Shown here piece by piece: positions 25,889 through 34,299 of a stretch of DNA of 64,000 bases; within the stretch, counting starts at the first letter, position 1; every line of letters begins with the position of its first letter. The stretch covers positions 1,302,001 through 1,366,000 of the forward strand of contig NZ_CP072600.1 in assembly GCF_019891175.1 (NCBI RefSeq), in the 5' to 3' direction. The notes under the pieces were generated by a model. The model was not told where the DNA came from and did not search any database. It was given only the letters and a program-made list of their open reading frames with translations. The translations under genes were made by a program, and so were the position numbers. The DNA is from Leptothermofonsia sichuanensis E412. Its GTDB lineage: Bacteria > Cyanobacteriota > Cyanobacteriia > Leptolyngbyales > Leptolyngbyaceae.

Positions 25889-26473
25889 ATGGGGATTTCC
25901 ACTGAACTGCTGTGGGCGTTTATTGGGCTGCTGCTGACCATCGGCGGCACTTTTCTGGAAGCGTTTGTCGCAACGCCCACCTGGCAGTGGGGAGCACATA
26001 GCGTCCAGACTCATTCGCTGGGGGTCACCTACCAGATTGGGGCGGTGTTTTTAGTTGGCTGCCTGGGGGGAAAAAATGCCGCCGTTCTTTCCCAGATTGC
26101 CTACCTCCTGCTGGGACTGACCTGGTTTCCTATTTTTGCCCAGGGAGGCGGTATCAGCTACATTAAAGAACCCAGCTTTGGCTACATTCTTGGATTTGTG
26201 CCCGCCGCATGGGTCTGTGGTTCCCTTGCATTTAAGGCACTGCCCCGCCTGGAATCCCTGGCATTTAGTTGCTTCTGTGGCTTGCTGAGTATCCACTTCA
26301 CTGGCATGGTGTATCTGGTGGTGTCCTATTCTTCCGGGTGGCTGGACAATGTTCAAATTCCTTTGCAAGAGGCCTTGTTAAAATATTCGCTTTATCCATT
26401 GCCAGGTCAGTTTGCCGTCATCTGTGCGGTGACGCTAATTGCCTTCACCCTGCGCCATGCCATGTTCTACTAG
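25889..26473 (+). CDS. bioY: Biotin transporter BioY (ECF S component)
   Basis: 194 residues from MGISTELLW (ATG 25889); the frame is open from 25829. Five to six membrane helices. Family motifs are GGISYIKEPSFGYILGFVPAAWVCG in parts, matching BioY's GGxxY...GY-x-x-GF segment. BioY binds biotin in the membrane and works alone or with an EcfT/EcfA module. Only 8 bp separate its stop from lspA, a pairing often seen in cyanobacteria, so they are probably one transcript. Confidence 0.9.
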   Translation: MGISTELLWAFIGLLLTIGGTFLEAFVATPTWQWGAHSVQTHSLGVTYQIGAVFLVGCLGGKNAAVLSQIAYLLLGLTWFPIFAQGGGISYIKEPSFGYILGFVPAAWVCGSLAFKALPRLESLAFSCFCGLLSIHFTGMVYLVVSYSSGWLDNVQIPLQEALLKYSLYPLPGQFAVICAVTLIAFTLRHAMFY

Positions 26474-26481
26474 TTTTCATA

Positions 26482-26964
26482 ATGTTCAAAAACCGCTTTT
26501 TCTGGGTTACAGCTCTGATCGCCCTGATTCTGGATCGATTGACCAAGTTTCTGGTTGTCTATACCTTTCCATTGACAGTCCCCCCCCATACGCTGCCAGT
26601 TATTCCAGGCGTGTTCCACCTCACCTATGTGGTCAATACAGGCGCAGCCTTCAGCCTGTTTCCTCAGGGCGTAACCTGGCTGCGGTGGCTATCGTTAGGG
26701 GTGAGTGTGGGACTCATGTTGCTGGCCTGGTTTGGACCGAGTCTCAGCCGTTGGGAGCAAATGGGTTATGGCTTTATTCTCTCTGGAGCGGTTGGCAATG
26801 GCATTGACCGTTTTGTGCTGGGGAGTGTGGTGGACTTTTTAGATTTCCGGCTGATTCAATTTCCGGTATTCAACCTGGCAGATGTGTTCATCAATGTGGG
26901 AATTGCCTGCTTACTGATTGCCACCTTTATTCGCAGACCCAAAAATCGCTCTGAATCTGAGTAA
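26482..26964 (+). CDS. lspA: Lipoprotein signal peptidase (signal peptidase II)
   Basis: 160 residues with four membrane helices. The start is ATG 26482, eight bases after the bioY stop. Catalytic aspartates are seen in GNGIDR and FNLADVF, and the NTGAAFSLF motif is present. The enzyme cuts the signal peptide of diacylglyceryl-modified prolipoproteins in the inner membrane; the binding lipoproteins encoded at 3.2-5.0 and 33.4-34.3 kb would be substrates. Length is normal. Confidence 0.95.
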   Translation: MFKNRFFWVTALIALILDRLTKFLVVYTFPLTVPPHTLPVIPGVFHLTYVVNTGAAFSLFPQGVTWLRWLSLGVSVGLMLLAWFGPSLSRWEQMGYGFILSGAVGNGIDRFVLGSVVDFLDFRLIQFPVFNLADVFINVGIACLLIATFIRRPKNRSESE

Positions 26965-27207
26965 CGTAGTGTGCAACCGGCTAGTCAAGATTCCCGGCAT
27001 CCTGTTGAGCTGTGTGCAGCGGGATGCCGTCATCCCGACTGTCTTGAAGTCGTTGGATTGGAGTAACGTCCCCTTTAGCAAACTCCAGGCGTTTCCCAAA
27101 GATGCCAGGCCGGTGACCAGGTGGACGAATCGAGATATAAGTCAATGTCGCTGGATTAAGCCAGATGCGATCGCTTAACCTGAATAATTCATCAGAAGAA
27201 TAGCCCT

Positions 27208-27232
27208 GGTGTCCAGGCTCTGCCTGGACACC
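27208..27232 (+). terminator. Perfect hairpin, possible bioY-lspA terminator
   Basis: GGTGTCCAGGC, loop TCT, GCCTGGACACC: 11-bp perfect arms. It lacks a T-run (tail GTTCTAAAAG), so it may be a terminator of the rho-independent type without U-tract or only a repeat. Confidence 0.45.
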
Positions 27233-27238
27233 GTTCTA

Positions 27239-27307
27239 AAAGCCTATCCGAAAACTTTCTCAGTCTGGATGTAAACTTTGTTCATTGGGGCTTTTCGGAT
27301 AGGCTTT
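27239..27307. repeat. 69-bp unit with 16-bp perfect inverted ends
   Basis: AAAGCCTATCCGAAAA at the left end and its exact complement TTTTCGGATAGGCTTT at the right. Placed between convergent genes, it could act as a bidirectional terminator; the length and perfect ends also fit a small non-autonomous element. Confidence 0.65.
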
Positions 27308-27441
27308 AATGCGGCTCTGCCGCTGATACGGAGGCGGAGCCTCCAGAACCCATTCCCACGCAGAGCATGGGAACGAGAGCAGCCTTCAAATATACCCTGT
27401 CGAACATAAGTAATCGCTCAAAGCTTCTCCAGGTAAAGAAT

Positions 27442-27545
27442 CTAGAACGCCGGTACAGAAATCGGATTTCGTCTACCGGATGCCCAGGTTTCGTTGAATT
27501 TCTCACCAGAAATCCGATTTCCTGGAATTCTGAACCGATGCCTAG
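27442..27545 (+). mobile_element. 104-bp MITE, family E copy 1
   Basis: Starts CTAGAACGCCGGT and ends, inverted, CTAGGCATCGGTT. Internally AGAAATCGGATTTC and AGAAATCCGATTTC face one another. The second copy, 42366-42470, has better-preserved ends (CTAGAAC on both sides). Confidence 0.8.
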
Positions 27546-27607
27546 GCATTTTTCATAAAAGTCATGAATAATGCAGGTTAACTTAAAGCTGCTGAACACA
27601 ACCGTTG

Positions 27608-30600
27608 TTATGCCGCCGGAATTGAAATTAAAAATTCAGATCCTTTACCCGGTTCGGATGCCACAGTAAGCTGACCACCATGCTTTTCCACAATCGAATA
27701 ACTGATCGATAGGCCCAGTCCTGTTCCTTTGCCCACTGGCTTTGTAGTGAAAAATGGGTCAAACAGGTGTTTTTTCACCTCGGCTGACATGCCAGGACCG
27801 TTATCTGCAATCCGAATGGTGATTGTGTTGGAGTCTACTAGCTGAGTCCGAATCCAGATGGTGGGAGACTGAACCTGTCCAGTTTGTCCGTTACTGGTTA
27901 TTGTGTCATCCAGGGCATCAATTGCATTGCTCAGAATATTCATAAACACCTGGTTTAACTGGCTGGCAAAGCAGGTAACCAGTGGCAGTTGACCATACTC
28001 TTTAACAATTTTGATCGCAGCGTGACCTGATTTCTCTTTAAGGCGATGCTGGAGAATCAGTAATGTGCTGTCGATACCTTCGTGAATATCAACTGGCTTC
28101 ATATCTGCCTCATCCAACCGCGAGAAATTGCGCAGGGAAAGCACCAGTTGGCGAATGCGATCGGCACCTACTCGCATAGACTGAAACAATTTCTTCAGAT
28201 CATCCTTCAGGAATTCAAAATCCATTGCTTCTATATCCCGTTGAATAGGCTCAACAGGTTGAGGATAGTAATGCTGATATTGATCAATTAGATGCAGTAA
28301 ACTTTTGCAGTACTCATCTGCATGGCTCAGGTTGCCATAGATGAAATTAATCGGATTATTGATCTCGTGGGCAACTCCAGAAACCATCTGACCCAGAGAG
28401 GACATTTTTTCAGTTTGAATCAGTTGGGTTTGAGTTTGCTTCAATTCAGCCAAAGTATCAGAAAGATCTTGATTTTTCTGGTTCAACTCTCGGGTTCGCT
28501 GCTCTACCTTCTGCTCTAATGTGTTGTAGAGTATGGCATTTTGCAGAGAAATAGCTGCCTGACCTGTCAATAGTTTAAGAACTTCCAGGCGATCGCGGGT
28601 AAATGCCCTGGCAATCAGATTGTTCTCCAGATATAGAATGCCAATTAACCGTCCCTGGTTGTGAATAGGAGTGCATAAAATACTTTTAGGCTGATGTTTT
28701 AGAATGTAGGGATCGGTGATAAACCCTGTTTCAGTTCTGGCATCATCCAGAACTAAGGTTTCTGAAGTTCGGATGACATAGTTAACAATTGACTGGGGAA
28801 TTATTTCACCAGAGTTGACTAATTCTGTTTGCAGAATGGTGTGATCTTCTGCCTGGTGAATCACAACCCATGCATGATCCTCTGGAAGAATCAGACGACA
28901 GTTGTCGGCTCCAGCATTCTCAATTAATACTCGAATTAAGGTTGAAAGGAGTTGCTCAAGCTGAATTTTTTCAGATAGAACTTGAGAGGCTTTAAGAACC
29001 GTAGAGAAATCTAATGATTGAAAGAGGCTGGTGCTACTGTTGGGATGGGATGTGGAGAGTGTAACTGGAATACTTTCAGCTCGATAGTTTAGGGTTGTGG
29101 AGTTCAGCATAGAACCCAACAGTTGGGGATAGCGATTTTCTAAGTCATGAACTTTGGCGATCGCCCCCCATCGAATATAGCTGTAATAGGCATCTGCCAG
29201 ATAAATCTGAGCAATTTTTTCCCGACCCCATGCCAGATAAAACTTTGCTGCCAATTCATGAATTAACGCTTTGTCATTGGGATAGTGATTATTTTCCACC
29301 TCGGCAATGGCGCGATCGTAGTACTCGATTGCCTCAGTTCGCTGTCCCAGAACTCGATATCGTTCGGCTTCAACTAAATAGAATTTATGCAAATAGTTCA
29401 TCGGGGCATGGTGTGCCCAGTCTTGCAGTTTACGCTGATTTTCTGATACCTGCTCAAGCAAATTATGGTTCAGGTTGGTTTCCGATTGAGCCGCCAGGCA
29501 AGTCAGTGAATCATAGAAGTAAAAGATCGGAACAGTGGCAAATCCGGTTCCGCCAGCTAAAAATTCCTGGGATTTCTGGGCATTGATCATAGCCTGGTCA
29601 ATATCGCCAAAAAGATAGGACAAAATCAGCCGATGCAGGTAAAAATAGTGCAGTCCAGTAATATCATTGGCTGACAGAAGCTGAGCCAGGGACCGGGTTT
29701 CATTAAAAGCCTCTCCATTTAATGTGCACAGGTCAGGGGGTTTACCCAATAACGTCAGAACCGCCTGCCAGTAAATCTGACAATAGTTCAGGGTGGTGAC
29801 CTGTTTCAGAGATGCCAGAACCTGACTGTAGGTTTTGATTTCTTTCTCTAAAACAGGCAGTTCTCGACCAATGAGATAGGAATACTGGCAAATATCTTTG
29901 ACACAGTAACCAACAAATTCCAGATTGCCTGCTTCCAGCCCAGTCTGATAGCCTTCCATCAGGTACGGTAAGGTTTCTTTGAGATGGGATTTGCCATGAA
30001 TAATGAAGGCTCCCAGCACAAAATAAGTACGGGTTTTAATTTCCTTGCAGTCAGATTGGGATACTAAGATAAGTCCAAGTTGACCAAACTGATTGGCTGT
30101 GGCAACATCTTGCAGAATATTGGACAGGAGAATGCCGTAATTGGCATAGAAGAACGGTGACTGGGGCGCATTGCCAAACTGAAGCGAGGCATTGACCTGG
30201 GACAGAATAACGAGGGGAAACAGCATGGGGGCCGCCAGATAAATGGCTGGAATGGCAACCGATACCAGACTCATAACCGCTAGCCTGGCGGCATCGGTCA
30301 TGGCTGGTAGATGGCTGAGTGCGTCTACCCCCCGTCCGTTAACCAGAGCGGCGGTCACCTGGAGGGCAGATTGAATGTGTTCTGCTCCAGGTTGATCGGG
30401 GAACTCAATCCCAAATTGCTGAAGGGCCTGCCGGGCGATCGCGATCGCCTCCAGTAGGCGATTCTGGGAAGTATAGGCCTGGATCTTGATCTGATAGATT
30501 TTGACCTGATCCAGCAGGGTTTGAGCTTGCGACAGGAGTGTGTCGGCTAATTGTTCCATCTGGTCCAGGTCACCCCCCAGATAGGCAGCTTCTGCCGCAG

Positions 30601-33181
30601 ACTCATGCAACGCCAGAGCCAGTTCGTATTGAGTTTGCCAGCCGTCAATCTGCAACAGCTTAATCCCGGCGGTCAGATACTCTAAAGCGGTTGAGTAAGC
30701 GGTCGCAGCTTTCGCTTTCTCCCCTGCTTGCAGGTTCAGGTACGTCAATTCCGCCCGTTCGGTTGGAGTCAATCGTTCAAATGCCTGCGCCTCTGGTTGA
30801 CCCGTCAGTCCAACACCGTAATTCAACTGATTCACGATCTCAAAAATTTTCTCTTCCCTCTCTGCTCTGGGCGTGCTGGCTAAGAGTTGCCGACCAATTT
30901 GGAGATGGGTGGACTGTTTTTGGGATGCTGGAATCAAGCCATAGGCTGCTTGCTGGACGCGATCGTGGAGAAATTTATAGCCCGGTGGGGAAGAATGGAC
31001 AGCGGATAGAGGGGATTCTGTGGTTGCCTGATGTTTCAGGCGGATTTCTTCTGAGAATTGAACCCGTTTGGAGCCTTCACCATGAGGCAAGATCAACCCT
31101 TCTTTGACCGCTTCCCAGAGGTCAGAGGCCGTTTCGGCTTTGGATTTGCCGTAGACGATCGCCAGGGTTGCCAGGTCAAACTGGTTACCGATGCAGGCTG
31201 CAAGTTGCAAGACGGTCTGGGTGCCAGGAGCCAATTTCTGCAATTGCTCTCCCATAAATTCCATCACATCGTCTGTGAATGACCGGGTTCTGATGCGACT
31301 CAGGTTGTACTGCCAGCCTCCAGCCACCGGATCAAAGGAAATCAGGTGTTCTTCGTACAGGGATTTGAGAAACTGGCTGGTGAAGAAGGGGTTCCCTTTC
31401 GTTTTCTGATACACCAGGTCAGAGAGGGCATGGGTCTGGTCAGGGGAGCAATGCAGGGTATCGGCAATTAGGTGATTCAGATCGGCTGGCTGGAGGGGGG
31501 CCAGGGCGATCGCACTCACAGGCGTTCCTGTCTGGCAAATTTCGTCAATGGTCAGCATGAGCGGGTGGGCAGCCGAAACTTCATTGTCCCGATATGCCCC
31601 AATCAGCAAGAGATGGCGACTCTCTGCATCCCCCATCAACAATTGCATTAGCTTTAAGGACACAGAATCTGCCCACTGGAGGTCATCCAGAAAAATCACC
31701 AGGGGATGATCGGCTGCCGCAAAGACCTGAATGAATTTTTGAAACAGCAGATTAAACCGATTCTGTGCCGCTGCACCCAGCAACTCTGGGACAGCAGGTT
31801 GGGGACCCAAAATCGTTTCCAGTTCGGGGATCACATCAATCAGCACCTGCCCGTTTTCACCCAAAACCCTCAAAATCCTGAGTTTCCATCGCTCGATTTG
31901 GGCATCACTTTCGGTCAACAATTGTCCCATTAAATCCCGCAGGGCCTGCACAAAAGCAAACAAAGGCACGCTGCGTTGAAGCTGGTCAAACTTGCCTCGA
32001 ATAAAGTAGCCCCGCCGCAGGGCGATCGGCTTGTGCACTTCATTCACAATGGCGGTTTTGCCGATCCCAGAAAACCCGGCAACCAGCAAGAGTTCGCTGC
32101 GGCAGGTAGGGGCGGAGGGAGACCGGAGGGGACTAGCAATTTCGTGCAGGTTCTGGTTGTTGGTTCCCGCTACCCCGTCCCCCGTCCCCCGTCCCTGGTC
32201 CCCTGTTTCTCCTGCAACCCGATCAAACGCTGCCAGCAATGTTGCAATTTCCTGTCCGCGTCCATAGAGTTTTTCGGGGATGACAAAGCGATCGGAAATG
32301 TCTTTTTGCCCCAGCTTAAAGGAGGAGATGGTTCCCGTTTTCTCCCACTCATACCAGCATCGTTCCAGATCATGCCGTAAACCAGGGGCACTCTGATAGC
32401 GGTCTTCTGCGTTTTTCGCCATCAACTTGCTGACGATTTCAGAAAGAACAGGCGGAACACTGGGATTGAGGGTGTGAACAACAGGGGGATGTCTGGCGAT
32501 GTGGCAATGAACCAGTTCTACAGGATCTTCAGATTGAAAGGGTAATTGCCCGGTGAGCAGTTCAAAAAAAGTAATTCCTAGAGAATAAAAGTCAGCCCGA
32601 TAATCAATCCCCCGATTCATCCGCCCAGTCTGCTCTGGCGACAGATAGGCCAGGGTGCCTTCCAGAACATTGGGATTGGTCAGCACCTGGGTCTCTTTGG
32701 GGAGGAGGGAAGCAATGCTAAAATCGGCGAGCTTGACCTGCCGGGTGGTGGGGTTGATCAAAATATTGGCCGGCTTAATGTCTTTGTGGATCACCCCATG
32801 CTGATAGAGACCATGCAGGGTAGTGGCGAGTTGAAGGGCGATCGCCCAAAAATCAGATAGTTCCAGGGGATGCCCCTGGCTATACTGCTTCAGGGAAATC
32901 CCGCCGAAGTCTTCCATCACCAAAATGTAGCCGTTACGAAAACTCTCCAGGCTGTAGGGTTTGACAATGCCAGAGAGATCCAGCATTTGAGCGATGGTGT
33001 ACTGATTGCGGAAGTGGGCCAGGTCACTGATGGTAGGATATTCTGACTTGAGTAGTTTAATCACAACGGGCTTGCGATCGCCATCTCGAATTGCCTGGTA
33101 AACAACAGTTCTGGAACTTATGTAGAGGCGATTGGTAATGCGATAGCCTGGGATTGAAGTCGTCAATTCAGCCAGATTCAT
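27608..33181 (-). CDS. Trifunctional Ser/Thr kinase, AAA-type ATPase, GAF, sensor histidine kinase
   Basis: 1,857 residues from ATG 33181 (MNLAELTTS), nine bases after AGGA; the frame is open to 33361. Residues 1-275 are a Hanks-type kinase with catalytic loop HKDIKPANIL (non-RD, Lys in place of Arg) and DFS in place of DFG. After a linker, an AAA ATPase has Walker A GFSGIGKT and a helical TPR-like middle of about 900 residues. A GAF domain follows near 1430-1580, then a coiled coil and a histidine kinase: H-box GVAHEINNPINF, N-box NILSNAIDAL, G-boxes IADNGPGM and GTGLGLSISYSIVE. This is the HstK-like family of filamentous cyanobacteria and fungi. Partner regulator and signal unknown. The first linker contains a heptamer repeat. 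Confidence 0.93.
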   Translation of the reverse strand: MNLAELTTSIPGYRITNRLYISSRTVVYQAIRDGDRKPVVIKLLKSEYPTISDLAHFRNQYTIAQMLDLSGIVKPYSLESFRNGYILVMEDFGGISLKQYSQGHPLELSDFWAIALQLATTLHGLYQHGVIHKDIKPANILINPTTRQVKLADFSIASLLPKETQVLTNPNVLEGTLAYLSPEQTGRMNRGIDYRADFYSLGITFFELLTGQLPFQSEDPVELVHCHIARHPPVVHTLNPSVPPVLSEIVSKLMAKNAEDRYQSAPGLRHDLERCWYEWEKTGTISSFKLGQKDISDRFVIPEKLYGRGQEIATLLAAFDRVAGETGDQGRGTGDGVAGTNNQNLHEIASPLRSPSAPTCRSELLLVAGFSGIGKTAIVNEVHKPIALRRGYFIRGKFDQLQRSVPLFAFVQALRDLMGQLLTESDAQIERWKLRILRVLGENGQVLIDVIPELETILGPQPAVPELLGAAAQNRFNLLFQKFIQVFAAADHPLVIFLDDLQWADSVSLKLMQLLMGDAESRHLLLIGAYRDNEVSAAHPLMLTIDEICQTGTPVSAIALAPLQPADLNHLIADTLHCSPDQTHALSDLVYQKTKGNPFFTSQFLKSLYEEHLISFDPVAGGWQYNLSRIRTRSFTDDVMEFMGEQLQKLAPGTQTVLQLAACIGNQFDLATLAIVYGKSKAETASDLWEAVKEGLILPHGEGSKRVQFSEEIRLKHQATTESPLSAVHSSPPGYKFLHDRVQQAAYGLIPASQKQSTHLQIGRQLLASTPRAEREEKIFEIVNQLNYGVGLTGQPEAQAFERLTPTERAELTYLNLQAGEKAKAATAYSTALEYLTAGIKLLQIDGWQTQYELALALHESAAEAAYLGGDLDQMEQLADTLLSQAQTLLDQVKIYQIKIQAYTSQNRLLEAIAIARQALQQFGIEFPDQPGAEHIQSALQVTAALVNGRGVDALSHLPAMTDAARLAVMSLVSVAIPAIYLAAPMLFPLVILSQVNASLQFGNAPQSPFFYANYGILLSNILQDVATANQFGQLGLILVSQSDCKEIKTRTYFVLGAFIIHGKSHLKETLPYLMEGYQTGLEAGNLEFVGYCVKDICQYSYLIGRELPVLEKEIKTYSQVLASLKQVTTLNYCQIYWQAVLTLLGKPPDLCTLNGEAFNETRSLAQLLSANDITGLHYFYLHRLILSYLFGDIDQAMINAQKSQEFLAGGTGFATVPIFYFYDSLTCLAAQSETNLNHNLLEQVSENQRKLQDWAHHAPMNYLHKFYLVEAERYRVLGQRTEAIEYYDRAIAEVENNHYPNDKALIHELAAKFYLAWGREKIAQIYLADAYYSYIRWGAIAKVHDLENRYPQLLGSMLNSTTLNYRAESIPVTLSTSHPNSSTSLFQSLDFSTVLKASQVLSEKIQLEQLLSTLIRVLIENAGADNCRLILPEDHAWVVIHQAEDHTILQTELVNSGEIIPQSIVNYVIRTSETLVLDDARTETGFITDPYILKHQPKSILCTPIHNQGRLIGILYLENNLIARAFTRDRLEVLKLLTGQAAISLQNAILYNTLEQKVEQRTRELNQKNQDLSDTLAELKQTQTQLIQTEKMSSLGQMVSGVAHEINNPINFIYGNLSHADEYCKSLLHLIDQYQHYYPQPVEPIQRDIEAMDFEFLKDDLKKLFQSMRVGADRIRQLVLSLRNFSRLDEADMKPVDIHEGIDSTLLILQHRLKEKSGHAAIKIVKEYGQLPLVTCFASQLNQVFMNILSNAIDALDDTITSNGQTGQVQSPTIWIRTQLVDSNTITIRIADNGPGMSAEVKKHLFDPFFTTKPVGKGTGLGLSISYSIVEKHGGQLTVASEPGKGSEFLISIPAA
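32173..32207. repeat. Heptamer repeat inside the kinase gene
   Basis: Three perfect CCCCGTC units and two variants (CCTGGTC, CCCTGTT) in the plus sense. In the protein they encode GDQGRGTGDG in the linker between the Ser/Thr kinase and the AAA ATPase. The unit type matches intergenic heptamer repeats elsewhere in the window. Confidence 0.8.
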
Positions 33182-33387
33182 CGGCATCATCCTACAATCA
33201 ACACAGTTCTTCCAGAATGCCCCATTCTGAATCACGCTGTTCTGGTAAATGTGCGCAACCTTCATCCTCTGGTATGTCCAGCTCTCAGTAGATATACGTT
33301 CTTCTGGAACCCTGTCCATTGATGTACTCAGATCTTCGCCTTTGGCTGAAATGAAAACCATAGGATTTAATTCGTAGGCTTGAATGT

Positions 33388-34299
33388 ATGTTCCAGGCTA
33401 CAAAGCGATTTTGGGTTCCTTTTCTGATCAGTCTTATCCTGGCAGTTGGGATTGTCAGTTGCCTGCCTGCAAGCCAGACTACGGGGGATGGAGATATTAT
33501 CCTGGCTTCGAAAGACTTTACAGAACAGGACATTTTAGGGGAGTTGCTGGCCCAGCAAATTGAAGCGAAGACCAGCCTCAGGGTCGATCGCCGTCCTCGC
33601 CTAGGAGGCTCCTTTGTCTGTCACCAGGCCATTACCAGTGGCAAAATTGATGCCTACGTTGAATATACGGGCACCGCATTTACAGGTATCCTGAAGCAGC
33701 CACCCATTGCAGATGCCAGAGAAGTCCACCAACGGCTGAAGCAGTTGTATGGCAAACAGTTCAACTTAGAAGTGATGCCTTCCCTGGGGTTTGAAAATAC
33801 CTTTGCCATGATTATTCGCGGTGAGGATGCCCAGCGCTATAACCTGGAAACCCTTTCTCAGGCAGCGCAGTACACCCCTCAGTGGCGGGGTGGATTTGGT
33901 TATGAATTTCTGGAACGGGAGGATGGCTTTCCTGGGCTTGCCAGAACCTACAACCTGAAGTTCTCCAGACCACCCCAGATTATGGATTTAGGCTTGATTT
34001 ATCGGGCGCTGATTCAGAAGCAGGTGGACTTGATTGCCGGAAATTCTACAGATGGACAGATTGCCCGCCTGGGTCTGGTAGTGTTGAAGGATGATAAACA
34101 CTACTTCCCACCCTATGAAGCCGCTCCCATTGTCCGCCAGGGAACTCTGAACCGGTATCCCCAGTTGCGGGATGCAATCAATTCCCTGGCAGGCAAAATT
34201 TCAGCCGATGAAATGCAGCGGATGAACTACCTGGTGGAAGGGGAATTGCGCGATGTCAAGGAAGTGGCGCGGCAGTTTTTGCTGACTGAGGGATTGTAG
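33388..34299 (+). CDS. Glycine betaine/choline-type substrate-binding lipoprotein (OpuAC/OsmF-like)
   Basis: 303 residues. Signal helix LISLILAVGIVSC gives a lipobox with Cys near 25. The mature part follows the quaternary-amine-binding family: IILASKDFTEQDILGELLAQ at the start, GSFVCHQAITSGKIDAYVEYTGTA and the TDGQIARLGLVVLKDD segment. It should deliver glycine betaine, choline or a related osmolyte to an ABC permease, but none is encoded nearby. The last 44 bases overlap the convergent hydrolase gene. GGSF-C-H-Q differs from the more usual G-x-x-x-V-C/H patterns, so the ligand is open. Confidence 0.87.
   Translation: MFQATKRFWVPFLISLILAVGIVSCLPASQTTGDGDIILASKDFTEQDILGELLAQQIEAKTSLRVDRRPRLGGSFVCHQAITSGKIDAYVEYTGTAFTGILKQPPIADAREVHQRLKQLYGKQFNLEVMPSLGFENTFAMIIRGEDAQRYNLETLSQAAQYTPQWRGGFGYEFLEREDGFPGLARTYNLKFSRPPQIMDLGLIYRALIQKQVDLIAGNSTDGQIARLGLVVLKDDKHYFPPYEAAPIVRQGTLNRYPQLRDAINSLAGKISADEMQRMNYLVEGELRDVKEVARQFLLTEGL

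Larger units (their letters stand above)
26965..27607. other. Gap of 643 bases between convergent lspA and kinase genes
   Basis: No gene. From left to right: an imperfect hairpin GGCATCC...GGGATGCC near 26995-27027, a perfect stem at 27208-27232, a 69-bp inverted-repeat unit at 27239-27307, a block with the common cyanobacterial repeat text GGAGCCTCCAGAACCCATT near 27333, and the family E element at 27442-27545. It behaves as a repeat sink. Confidence 0.6.
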
